From Inia geoffrensis (Eukaryota > Chordata > Mammalia > Artiodactyla > Iniidae), in contig CM070903.1 of assembly GCA_036417435.1 (NCBI GenBank), positions 94,695,001-94,759,000 of the forward strand: 64,000 bases of DNA. Direction: 5' to 3'. The position numbers and the translations under genes were made by a program. Position 1 is the first letter of the stretch, and every line of letters begins with the position of its first letter. The notes beneath the pieces are model-generated. The model did no database searches. It worked only from the letters and a program-made list of their open reading frames with translations, and was not told where the DNA came from. Below are positions 50,499 to 61,534 of this stretch, one piece after another.

Positions 50499-51105
50499 AA
50501 AAAGTTAGTGCTCTTTGTCTTAGGAAATCCATTTTTAGGAATAATCCTAAAGAAATAACCCAGAGATTTACATTAAAAGATATGCAAGAGAGTACATATG
50601 CTTGGGAGAAATTGCCCTCCCCCGCTAAAAACCAAACCCTGTACTTCCAATAAAATCATGGTACATCCATCCAATAGACAATAAGGCAAAAACTATTTTT
50701 TAAAAGCAGAATGTTAAATGACATGCAAAATGACTCTATACAGTGTCAAGTAAGGAAGGCAGGATATAGACTTGCAATATGCATAGTTATTATATGGAGC
50801 GTACTTTGTAAAAGGTAACTATAATCAATGGCAGTATTGAACAGGAAAACAATGACTGGACTATTTTTAAAAAGTTCAAAAATCGGCAAAACTAAACTAT
50901 GGTGTTAGAACCGAAGACAGTCATTACCTTTGGGGAATAGAAAAGGGATAGTGATTAGGAGGGTCTTCTTGGGTGCTAAGAATGTCTTATTTCTTTTACT
51001 TGGGCAGTTATCCTGGTGGGTTCACTTTGTGATAATTCATTGAACACACTTGCAGTTGACTCATTTTTCTGTACGTGTGCCATACTTCAATAAAAGTTAT
51101 ACATA

Positions 51106-51635
51106 TATTATTTGTTAAAGTGTAAAGAAAAGCAAGGGAATGTTTGTCATACAATTCATAACATTGCTGAGGAGAAAGATGCAATCCTTATGTATTGCTA
51201 ATGTTCTACTTCCTGAAATGTGTGGAAGGTATACGGCTGATCTTTTAAATTTTTTTAACTTTTTAATGTATAAAACAGAACTTTAACTCCTACATACGTA
51301 TACTTTAGAGTACAAAAAAAGTTTTAAAGTATCTTTCTTTAACAGAGAAAAGATATACAAAGTCTTATGAAGTATATTTACGTATACCCTACCTGTGCAT
51401 TTATGTGTGTGAAAGAGGCAGAGAAGAAGCATGATCTATTTGCTTATTTATCTGTTCATGGTAAAGAGATTGCAAAGATGTACACTAGAATGGTCTTAGT
51501 GTTTCTCTTAAGACTACAGGTTATTTTTATTTTTTGTACGTCTTTTTGTATTTTCCAAAGTATTTTTAACAATCATATTACTTTTAGAATCTGAAAGGAA
51601 AAATGCAAACTCTTGCTATGATTGAAAAAAAAAAC
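51106..51635. other. No gene recognised
   Basis: AT-rich, ending in a 10-A run directly before the CpG island. The 75-codon frame at 51367-51594 is unremarkable. Confidence 0.5.
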
Positions 51636-51852
51636 CGGGTGCCACGCACGTTATCACACAGGTGTCACGGGCAGTGAGGGTTTGTGGGTGGGGCCGCGTG
51701 CAGATGGGCGGGGCCTCGCGCATGTGATGTTTCAAACCTGAGCTTCCACGAGCACACAGACCAGCGTGGCCTCGGACTGGGACGTTTGGACTCGGACGCG
51801 GCCGGACACGGCCAGATGCGGCAGCTGGGAGGAATCCGGAGCTTCCCGCCGC
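51636..51852. promoter_or_regulatory. CpG island, candidate promoter
   Basis: Counting directly, this 217-bp stretch holds 22 CpG dinucleotides. Over 51661-51840, 119 of 180 bases are G or C (66%), and the CpG observed/expected ratio is about 0.9, against an AT-rich, CpG-poor background on both sides. A GC box 'gggcggggc' lies at 51706-51714 and a related 'ggtggggccgc' just upstream. No TATA box is evident, as usual for CpG-island promoters. Downstream on the forward strand 'gtgtaggtaggagg' (about 51876) could serve as a 5' splice site, and 'atttcctgcaggcag' (about 52060) as a 3' splice site. Which transcript it starts, and on which strand, cannot be told. The 60- to 93-codon frames across it are likely by-products of high GC. 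Confidence 0.65.
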
Positions 51853-53720
51853 CCCCACTGGGCTGAGGCACAGCTGTGTAGGTAGGAGGCCATTCAAGTC
51901 TGGTCGGTTAAAACTTTTCAGTTCCCCTGGCTGTGTGAGAAGGAAGGGGGCCTTCAGGAGGAAGCTCGAGGAAGTTGGAGAAAGTAGGACCTCCTTTCTT
52001 CCTTACCACTTGAGGAACGGTGCCTATTGATAACCCTAATAAGTAGCCAAGAAATCATTTCCTGCAGGCAGTTAGAAGACAGGGAGTTCCCAAGTGGCTC
52101 CCTGTCCCCTATACGCGGCACCCCTATCACATTGGATGAGGAAGGAAAGGCCAAGATCCTATTTGGTTCCCGAGTAACAGACTTTTACTTTTTATTTTGT
52201 TTTGTCCTAACTTGTATTCCTTCATAAAGTGTGTATAATATGAGGACATTTACCTCTGGTCCAGCGAAAGATGATCACTATTTCAGAGTCCAGATCTTAT
52301 TACCACCTGTTTTCTCCCTAACTCATGATATTACTGTCTGTAACTCATCACTGAGGAACTGAAGACATCCTGTGTCACTGAGTATGGTTTTAGGCAGAGA
52401 GACAATCTGACACAATTCTCTCTCTGACAACTGTCAGAGAGACAATCTCTAAGACACAGACCATTTCTTCATTTGTGTACTCTAACATCATACCTGGCAT
52501 AAAATGTGTGCTCCGAGATGTTCGATGTATGAGTGACTGAATGAATGGTTGAATGAATGGTTATCTTTAAAAGGAATCTGCCATTCAAAGGTGGCTCAGC
52601 ATGAGCAATGAAAAATTGTATCAAGCTTGTTTAAAGTTTGCTTTGCACATTACTTGTCTATAAAATACTTATAGGTATCAGTAAGAATCTCTGTTTTTGG
52701 AATACCAACAGAATATTTACCACTTTTAGTAAGCCACTAGTTTTAAATAAATGCATAAAAATTTATTTGTAATGGTAAATATTTTTGTTTAATTCCCTAT
52801 TACATTTAATGTGCTAATAATGTTATTATACTCACCAAAGGGCTGTGGATCTTTCACATGTCACCTGTAAGACCTTGGGTGCCATACAGGTGCTCTCTTT
52901 TACATATTATTGCAGGCCGGATGGACTGTTTTCCTCCAAATGGAAAAATAAATTAGGACCCAATTATAACATTTTACAGGTTTTTCCACCCCTTCATGTG
53001 AGACAAGAGCTCAAGGATTTTTGTAAAGGGAAAGGTAAATAAAGGTAGAAGAGAAAAAGAATGCACTGGAAGCAAGAGATAGGCCACAATCCTTCTAACC
53101 ACCTCACTCTGCACACAGCATGCAGTTTTTCTTCATTGTCCTGATCTGAATAAGGAGTGAAATATTGATTCTGATATGGGAGAAAGGGATATGACCGGAG
53201 GCGAGACTGTGTTGTGTACTATTTCAAAGAGGTTTTAAATTTTTAAGCCTTTTTTTCAACTGCATAGAAACAACGTAAACTGGTGAGTTGTCATGGTGTT
53301 TAACACAAGTACATAATCAAGATGGAAATGAGATTTCTTTTATTCCCAAAGTGAAATTTTCGCTGAAGTACCTTTTCAACCCTGTTATTATAACCAAATA
53401 GCTAAAACCTCCAATCTGGTCATTTTCAAAGATCTTTCCAAAGAGAAATAATTTTAAAGGCCATTCGAGAAAAATACCCTCTCCTTTTTTCTTTGTCAGA
53501 GTTTGGAATGGAAGATAACTACTTGTAACAGTATCTGCCCTAAATTCATAAAGCTGTTCATCTTCTGAGCCCTGAAACCAGTAAGCTGGAAATTAATTAC
53601 AGCTTAAAAGAAAACAACAAATGGACATGAATAATAATCACGATATACAGGACCTTAAAATGGTCTCCAGGCATAAACCCACAGTTCATTCCTTACAGCA
53701 GGAGAATTTTTTTCTAATTA
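51853..53720. other. Flank of the CpG island; no gene recognised
   Basis: 51853-52170 is moderately GC-rich and could be transcribed from the island, but no conserved protein is seen. At 52395-52448 a short word occurs twice directly and once inverted. The rest is AT-rich and unassigned; an L2-like tail may lie at 52470-52560. Confidence 0.45.
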
Positions 53721-53732
53721 AGAAACACAATG

Positions 53733-53922
53733 GGGCTTCCCTGGTGGCGCAGTGGTTGAAAGTCCGCCTGCCGATGCAGGGGACACGGGTTCATGCCCTG
53801 GTCCGGGAAGATCCCACGTGCCGCGGAGCGGCTGGGCCTGTGAGCCATGGCCGCTGAGCCTGTGCGTCTGGAGCCTGTGCTCCGCAACGGGAGAGGCCAC
53901 AGCAGTGAGAGGCCCGCGTACC

Positions 53923-53953
<31 letters not shown>
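53733..53953 (+). mobile_element. CHR SINE, forward, long pure A-tail
   Basis: Head 'gggcttccctggtggcgcag'. The tail is an uninterrupted run of about 29 A, and the perfect 12-bp duplication 'agaaacacaatg' lies at 53721-53732 and 53954-53965. A pure long tail and an intact duplication suggest one of the younger insertions in the window. Confidence 0.97.
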
Positions 53954-53956
<3 letters not shown>

Positions 53957-53965
53957 AACACAATG

Positions 53966-54465
53966 ACTAAAGCCACATCTCTCCACATAGCATTTGACTG
54001 CAATTTCTTTTTTTTTCCTTTTATGTGACATATCAGTTGAAAATAGATGAATAGGTACGCAAACAATGGAAGGCTATGGTAACAAAAGCCATACAAACAC
54101 CATATGCTCATGGGTGTTTAAATCCTTTTATATCAGGGAGGCTGGATTATTGTCTCTCAACTAGTGTAAAATATATTGAGTCATCTTCCTGGAAAGTAAC
54201 ATTCAAGTTGTAACATTTTGCACCCATGAAGAGCCTTGTTGAATTTTTTTCAGGCTGTTAATAAAATATTACAGCAGTCCAGTTTAAAGATCACTGAAGT
54301 AGAGACTATAACTTACCACAGCTCTGGCTAAATTTCAAAATACACATGATGAATGAGCATGAGTGAGGGGTCCAATAGAAAGAGCATTTTCCTGTCTTAA
54401 TTTTTTAAAATTGCTGAGCAATAATAACAACACTAAAAGTGATGACAATAGTATAACAGCATTCT
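53966..54465. other. No gene recognised
   Basis: No supported feature. Confidence 0.5.
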
Positions 54466-54575
54466 TCAAGCACTTACTATTTCCAGGCAACCTTCTTCTA
54501 TTACTCTTGTCAACAACTATGAGGCAGATATCATTAACTCATTTTGTAAATGAGGAAACTGAGAACACAGTGGCC
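54466..54575 (-). repeat. MIR fragment, reverse strand
   Basis: 'tcaagcacttactatttcca', 'actatgaggcagatatcatt' and 'tttgtaaatgaggaaactga' are MIR. They account for part of the 121-codon frame at 54363-54728. Confidence 0.75.
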
Positions 54576-55897
54576 ATTACCGATATCAACATCATTCCAG
54601 ATTCTCCACACGATGGGAAAAATAACTGTGATGGCAAAGAGTCAGCTTTACCTCTACATTTTAGAAAGCCTTCAGGGGTAAATTTATTTACATACCATAT
54701 GATGTGGTATACATCTGTATACACCTAGGTATGTCTATTATAAAATGTTGAGGATTCATGTATTTGAACCACTAATATTTCACACATTTTAGGCAACTTT
54801 GAAAGGTAACTGAGCTGATTTTACACAGGATAAGCATTAGAATGTGTCCCTTTAACCTTAATTAATAGAAGCTGCAACTGAACTCACATTGCAGTCTAGA
54901 ATTGCATGACAAGTGGAAAACTGGTACGGTTTTAAGTAGATCATTTAAAAAGAAATGTTTCAGGAAGACTAGGGTTATTATCACTGGCTAGAAATAGAAA
55001 TTACCAATAGAAGTCAGAGCTCTTGGCAATTTCTTTTCATAAATGAATTGGTTGTTCTAGCTAACTATTTACTTAAATAAATAATTTATTAAACTGTAAT
55101 AAATAGATACATGATGAAATGGTAATTCATTGATTAAAAATTATTAATAGATAAATAAAATTTATTAAAGTAAATAATACAATTTATTCTCTTAAGATTT
55201 ACGTAAGTTGCATGTGTGCCTTTCAAGGGTAAGCATTAATATATGGAATCAAAATTAAGGCAGTAGGATTAAATTCCCTTTCACAAAGGAAGAGACTTGT
55301 ATATAACTCTGTTTAATCTGTTGTTTTTAAAATGTGCTTGAAAAGATAGACTTGAAAATATTGGTCTTGCTTTTCTTCAGGCACCTTTAGTTGTTACTTA
55401 TTAGGATGATAGTTCCACATGTTAGTTTAAAAGCTATTGGCACTCAACCTGGGTGGTGTTTCTCCCCTAGAATAACTTTCCTTAGGAAATTCCAATTCTG
55501 GGTGTTCATCTGATTCCACGTGCATGAATGCTTCAATGCTCTCCTACCAGTTATCACTTAAGTTCCTATTAGCCAGCATAACTCAAGCAGAAGAATTCAA
55601 TGTTGTCTTTGAAGATCACCTAACTTATAGTTTGAAAAGACATTGTATTGTCACCCCTCCTTCCAAAAAAAAGTGTGCATTTAACTTGTTAGAAATCAGC
55701 TCAGATTTGTTAAGTTTGAAGGAAGGTATGAGGAGCAAAACTATGATATAGTAACCACTTCACACCTCTGTTCAACAGACATTTGGAAACCTAGGTTGAA
55801 GCACAGAAAAAAAGGAATGCTATAGTCCCATGACCTCCACAATCAGCTCTCAGCGTATATTCCCAAACGTAACTTATCTGTTCTACTTTAGGCAGGC
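54576..55897. other. 1.3 kb without recognisable gene
   Basis: Very AT-rich near 55060-55200. Nothing coding recognised. Confidence 0.5.
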
Positions 55898-55923
55898 GTG
55901 TGTGTGTGTGTGTGTGTGTGTGT
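55898..55923. repeat. (GT)13 microsatellite
   Basis: Perfect GT run. Confidence 0.92.
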
Positions 55924-57559
55924 TGAAAGCCCATGGGGTCCTACTCAGATGATGACGATAATGGAGGAAAAACACGCAGAAGGCATCTCAAAGTCCTTAG
56001 GTACTGGGAGCAAGGCTTAATTAAAGACTCAAAAGTTCAGACCTCACTTAATACCCTCATCTTCCCTCATCTTTTAATTCACTAATTTAGTTCACAGTGA
56101 AGAGAACACCGTGTTAAATATGAGAGCCATTACCAGACTGATGGGCAAGTCTTGATATACGTTAAAAATCACAACATTTATTAATTTAAACATTTCAACC
56201 TGACTGCGTACAGAATCCCTTCAGGTGTTGCCCATACATTCATTGGTCAATTCCGTGAATACAGAAAAGGAAGTACAATCTGCAGCTCACAGAGGCTCCG
56301 TCTTCTCATGCAGTTGCCCTTTCTTCCCATTTTCCTCCCAGAGATTCTGCCTTCCATGGGCCTTCATGTTATTCTGTCTGTCGTCACAGAATTTGTTCAA
56401 CCAGTACCCACACTACACTGGTCATCTGGCTTTGGTCTTATCTTCCAGTAGTAGGTGACTACCTCTGTTTTCCACTTCTCTCTCCCTCTCCCTAATTCTC
56501 AATACTTTCATTCTTCCAGATCTTTCACATCTACGATATGCTGTCAAGAATAATGGGACAGAGTTGGGTTATGGGTGGGGAGGGAGATGTAGTTTAAAAA
56601 TGTCCCTCCAGGAGCCTGACACATCTCTTCCTCCAGCCTTGAGAACACTGCTTCACTTTGGGACATTCTTACCAGGAGATGTCACCCTATGCTGGTATAG
56701 ATGTTTTAAAGTGAGGGCAGAGGAAAAATGATTCCATTAATTTTTGTAGCAGAAGTCATTGAGTGAGCTCTTGAGGCCTCATTTCTTTTAAAGTTGGAAA
56801 GTGGGGATGCAGAAAGGGACTATTTCTACTTACCAATCAGAGATAACTCAGTAATGATTTAAAATAGCCTCCTGGGTAAATATCTTCCTCCTCCCCAAGA
56901 CGCAGGCCAGGGGAAGCTTACTCACCTTCATGGCAACCGAAATGGGAAGAGGCCTTGTGTCAATGCCTTCTCTAGTCCTCCCTGGCCTCTATTGATACAT
57001 CCTTCTTTCCACCTTTTCCCCAGGATTGAGTGTTGACTGAAGTACAGTACAGTTGATCCTGAGTTCATTGATCTGGTCATCAGGTCATCATATTTACCAG
57101 TGAATATATCGAACAGTTGCAGGGAGATTGGGTCATAAAAAAGCAAGCCTGGAGGGATTTTTTTTTCCCTTACCGTAATTAAACTTGAAAAAATTATGAT
57201 AATGATAGCAAGCAAATCATTCATGCCCAGTGCAGTTTGTTCAGGCTCTCCAGGGCCTTCAGAAACACAGGCAGAGAATCTCTTTTAATCTACCTACTCT
57301 GCACGCAATCTAATAATTCCCAAGCCAGTCACATGAACTGCATTTCATTTGTTTTGTGTGGTTTTGCCTTCCTGGAGAGTTCTGTAGAAAAACACCTTCT
57401 GATTTACAGTCAATTTTTTTCCCTGCCTTATTACTTGTATTCTCAAACAGTGTAGAGATTGTAGGTGGGGGAGTAAAGGGCATGTGTTTGGGAAAGTCTT
57501 ACCTCTATTGCCTTGAACATATTAGAGATATTTTAAATTCCTAGCTAATTCTTATATCT
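55924..57559. other. 1.6 kb without recognisable gene
   Basis: Frames up to 98 codons (56928-57224, reverse) with no motif. No repeat is named with confidence. Confidence 0.5.
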
Positions 57560-58340
57560 CAATCACCTATACATGTGTTTCTATTGTCTACTTTTTCTTT
57601 TGATTTTTGATTATGTTTTCTTGGGGTGTTTGAGGCATACTTAGTAATTTTTTGGGTTTTTCTTGCTGCGTTGGGTCTTCATCACTGCACAGGGGCTTTC
57701 TCCAGTTGCAGCGAGTGGGGGCTACTCTTCATTGCCGTGCACATGCTTCTCATTGCAGTGGCTTCTCTTGTTGCAGAGCACGGGCTCAAGGCACGTGGGC
57801 TTCAGTAGTTGCAGCACGTGGGCTCAGCAGTTGCAGCACGTGGGCGCTAGAGCGCAGGCTCGGTAGTCGTGGCGCATGGGCTTAGCTGCTCCACGGCATG
57901 TGGGATCTTCCTGGACCAGGGATCGAACCTGTGTCCCCTGCATTGGCAGGCGAATTCTCAACCACTGCACCACCAGGGAAGTCCAGTAATTTTTTATTAA
58001 ATGTTGACTATTTTGTATAGGAGATTGTAGAAGATCCAGATGATGTATCCTGCTCTATAATGGATTCATCATTCCCTTCACTAGGCAGACAACACAGTAA
58101 TTCATCTTAATTTAATCAGGGACTGTTGCATGTTGAGACTGGGTTGCAGGCCTGGAAATCGTCTATCTCTAGTTCACTCTGGTTCTCAAGAGTTTTCAGC
58201 TGTAAGTCTGATGTTTCTTTGAGGTCATTTCTCCTGCAGGTCTCACAAGACTGCCACAACTTTGCATTGCTTTGCAGAGGCTTTCTACTTAGGTCTTTAT
58301 CATCCTGCCCCATGTAGTCCCTCAAGTTAGCCTTTTCTCT
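57560..58340 (-). repeat. Probable old L1 fragment, reverse strand, split by a SINE
   Basis: Text such as 'tttctattgtctactttttc', 'agtaattttttattaaatgt', 'gaagatccagatgatgtatc' and 'aaatcgtctatctctagttc' resembles the reverse strand of an old L1M-type 3' region. The CHR SINE lies inside it. Confidence 0.45.
57654..57984 (-). mobile_element. CHR SINE, long form, reverse strand
   Basis: About 331 bp, roughly 100 bp longer than the other CHR copies. On the forward strand the body shows repeated 'gttgcagcacgtgggc' units before 'gggatcttcctggaccaggg' and the reversed head 'accaccagggaagtcc'. The 11-bp duplication 'agtaatttttt' is at 57643-57653 and 57985-57995. This longer body with an older-type head fits the CHR-1 form rather than the shorter CHR-2-like copies elsewhere; that label is my inference. 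Confidence 0.9.
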
Positions 58341-58969
58341 GGATAGTAAACATCTCTGTGCTTGAATTTCCCCAGATATCTACCCAAAACCATACTGGTT
58401 TCACCCAGTACCCTAAGTAAAATGCTGAGATTCTCAGCCCCCTCCCCATACCAAATTGGCAAACATTGCCCTGATACAAAATGGCTGTTTAAGTCAGCTC
58501 ATTTCCATGAAGAAGTTATACCCTATCCATTTCTCATTGCCTCCCAGTACACTCATACTGATTACCTGGTATTTAATCCTGCTTTTCTACTTGGTCCCAA
58601 CAGAAATCCTGATCTGCTACAAACTACTCCACCTGGATAAGCAGAAGCTAACATGTAACTGAACAGTTTGAATGACATATTTTGGCAGGTTCAAATTGTT
58701 GAAACAGTAATTTTGAAATATGACTTTTTAAAAAGTTTGATACACATCAAAACTATTTTTTCCCCCAAGAAGTTCTTTGATTTCATGGTTCTCTTTTTCT
58801 GAGATCAGTGGGGAAATATTAGTGGATGATTAATATACAACCAGTTTTCAAATATTATTCAACTCTGTAAACCTGTAAATCTTCATTAAATGTAATTGAA
58901 ACATGATTGAAAAAATAAAAAATGTATTTCTAAACTATTTTGATATCTTCTCTAGCTTAATTCCAAAAT
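58341..58969. other. No gene recognised
   Basis: The 92-codon frame at 58362-58640 has no known motif. Confidence 0.5.
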
Positions 58970-59017
58970 TAATTTCTCTCATAGACAAATGTATTGATTT
59001 GTCTATGAGAGAAATTA
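58970..59017. repeat. Perfect 21-bp inverted repeat, 6-nt loop
   Basis: The arm at 58970-58990 ('taatttctctcatagacaa' plus 'at') is matched exactly in reverse complement at 58997-59017, with 'gtattg' between. It can form a hairpin without a mismatch. Just to the right, 'ctagaaaaag' occurs twice (near 59023 and 59050). Confidence 0.97.
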
Positions 59018-60489
59018 TTTATTCTAGAAAAAGTATAGTTATTTATACTAGAAAAAGAGAAGAAATCTTCAAATAATAGTACTAAAAACTATACAAGAAA
59101 TTAAATTATTATTTTTCTTTACTTATTTTATTTTTCATGGGGGAAGAAGGGGCAGTGTAGTGTGGTTGAGAAGAGAGGCCCAGGGGACTCTCTTTGCCCC
59201 TTTACCCCCTTTCTATATCCCAAAGGAAAGTAGAGGGAAGCTGCCTCTGCCTTGAAATGAGGCTATGTGCTTCAAACCTGGGGACAGGGGTAAGAGAGGA
59301 TCTGTGCTTTGGGCAACCTGAGCCAGAAGCAGAGGGGTATTGGGGAGGATACATGATGCTTATTGCTTTGTATGTTTCACTGGGAAGGAGGGCACCACCA
59401 ACAGTAGCTCACAGATTCGTAAACTGAGCCTACTGGCTTCAAGAGGGGAGCAATGAAGTCAAATTAAATATGAGTCATTTGTGCAAAAATAACAAACAAA
59501 TATATACAAGATCTAAATAGTTCCATCTGAAAGAACTTCATAATTATCTTTAGTAAAATATCAAACTAAAACTCTTGCAAAGAATCAGGTAAACGCTACT
59601 TTTGGCTCAGATATTTATGATGTGAAATGGCTTGGCATGCATAGGAAGGTAGATAAACAGTTCATATTCTAATCCTTCTCTCTCTCTCTTCTCTCTCTCT
59701 CACTCTTTTTCTCTTCTCTGCCAGGTTCCATGGTAAGTGCATATAACATTGCACCATTAATCTACAGGCAAATCATACAAAAATACCTTAACCAATAGTT
59801 TCTCAAGTGTTAAAAATGCCTTTTATTCTTCAGCCTCTAAAGGAGAAGGCAGTTTAGGGTAAGTTAAAAGGCACTGTAAACACACTAGAAAATATTAAAA
59901 TGACAATAGTGATAATTCTGCTATACAATATGTTTGGAGATTAGGGGATTTCTATGTTCACTCTCTACCTGTCTCCACCCCACTCCAAAAACTAGTTTAC
60001 AGAGATTTATAATGATCTTAGGTGAAAATAAATATCCAGTTCAGCCTCAGGGGAAAATAATTTAGGAGCAGTCTCATATTCATGACTCAGGTTCTATTTG
60101 TGAGGTAAGAGTGGCAAATATTAATTATTCATGCATTACCCATGGTGCACCCATTTAATGGATCATGCACTATGTGACTGGTTATATATGATAACAGTGA
60201 AAATAGATTAGGTATCCCTCTTTGTGTGGATATTCTCTCATTTTACCAATTGCTCTCCAGGACACAAAATTCCCAGAGAATAAATATCCTGAGATTCAAT
60301 TTTTATGTAAATATTAGTCGCCAACTTTTGAAATTTAAGAAGAAAAATGAAGTGTGTGTGTGCACATGCGAATGTAAACAAAGCTTCACAATGTAAAGTA
60401 AAGCATCAATTATTAAAAGTTATTAGTATGCTTTATATATGAATATTATGTTTATAATTCGTTCATGATATACTATATATACTATATGT
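59018..60489. other. 1.5 kb without recognisable gene; CT repeat
   Basis: A CT-rich microsatellite at 59676-59702. No coding feature; the 77-codon frame at 59194-59427 is unrecognised. Confidence 0.5.
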
Positions 60490-60730
60490 AACACCATAAT
60501 AGCTACCCTTTGTAGAGAACTTATATGCTAGATGATGCATTAGTTCCTAACAAATGTTGCTTTGTTAATCCTTCAGTCATCCCTATGAGGAATGAATTGG
60601 ATGAAAAAACCAAGATCCATCAAAGTAAAATAACTTACTGAAAGTTTCTTCAGCAAAGAAGAAACAGTTAGGATTTGAGCTTATATCTCCTCAACTCTAA
60701 AACACAGGTCCTGTCTACTATGCCATTTCA
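60490..60730 (-). repeat. MIR SINE, reverse strand
   Basis: 'agagaacttatatgctagat', 'atccctatgaggaatgaatt' and 'ggatttgagcttatatctcc' fit a full-length but decayed reverse MIR. Confidence 0.7.
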
Positions 60731-60799
60731 ATTCTTGAGCTTGGAGCACCCTCCCAGGAAAGTCAGATAGCAGTTCTGAGCTCTTACTCCCAAGCTCCT

Positions 60800-60905
60800 A
60801 TGAAGCACAATCCATTTTATTCACCTTTATAATCCCCCAGGAAAGAGCCTAGTATTTTCCCCTAGTAGGAACTCAACAAGTGTTGACTAAATGGATGAAT
60901 GAATG
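60800..60905 (+). repeat. L2 3' end, forward
   Basis: 'aggaactcaacaagtgttga' and 'aatggatgaatgaatg' are the usual L2 tail. Confidence 0.6.
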
Positions 60906-61382
60906 TCTAACAATAGTCCATCCTTATAAACTTCTTTTTCGGGAAGCTAAGCATATAGACTTTAAAGTATTTCTTTAGCATCAGATAAAGGAAGCATCTG
61001 TCTACCTATCAGACTGCTTCATCAGTGCCAACCCAGGTACCAGTTTTACCACAGCAACATGAAATATATACATGTATTGGCTCAGTGCCAGCATGGTCAC
61101 CCAACTACCTATATCAGACTCCAATGGAGTAGACTGACCTTGGACATACTTAGAGCACCAGTAAAGTAGCATTACTAAGAGAATAATTCTCTAGGAAAAC
61201 CTAGCATTTAATAACTGTATTGTGTTACATAAGTGAAATCTCATTGATCTTAAGAAATGTGCACTGAAGTAATAAAGGGTAATGCAACATGATACATGCA
61301 ACCCAACCCACAAATAACTCTGAAAAAAACAAATAATATAAATGTATATATGTGTATGTGTCTCTGTACACCTGTCGACACT
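60906..61382. other. No gene recognised
   Basis: No supported feature. Confidence 0.5.
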
Positions 61383-61404
61383 ACACACACACACACACAC
61401 ACAC
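61383..61404. repeat. (AC)11 microsatellite
   Basis: Perfect AC run. Confidence 0.92.
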
Positions 61405-61534
61405 TTAAAAATATGGGCAAAATGTTTAAAATTGGTAAGTCTGGGTAAAGGGCAATTGAGAGTTCTTGATATTATTCTTACAACTTATCTATAAATTTAA
61501 AATTATTTCCAAAAAGTTAATTAGTTCATTTTAT

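Larger units (their letters stand above)
48470..51105 (+). mobile_element. Old L1 3' region, split by a younger L1
   Basis: The left piece (48470-48738) reads as decayed late-ORF2 L1 text ('aatgagatactgttccacac'). The right piece (50516-51105) continues it with 'aatcatggtacatccatcca', 'tcttgggtgctaagaatgtc', 'gttcactttgtgataattca' and the 3' end 'acttcaataaaagttataca'. Together they form the tail of one L1M-type element. No frame is usable. The young L1 lies between them with its target duplication. Confidence 0.75.

Noticed and set aside
51616..51897. 93-codon reverse and 60-codon forward frames in the CpG island
   Set aside because: High-GC sequence has few stop codons by chance, and no domain is visible. 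Kept only as a promoter candidate.
57652..57885. Tandem 'gttgcagcacgtgggc' units as a CRISPR-like or regulatory array
   Set aside because: They are the internal structure of a CHR SINE flanked by a clean target duplication.
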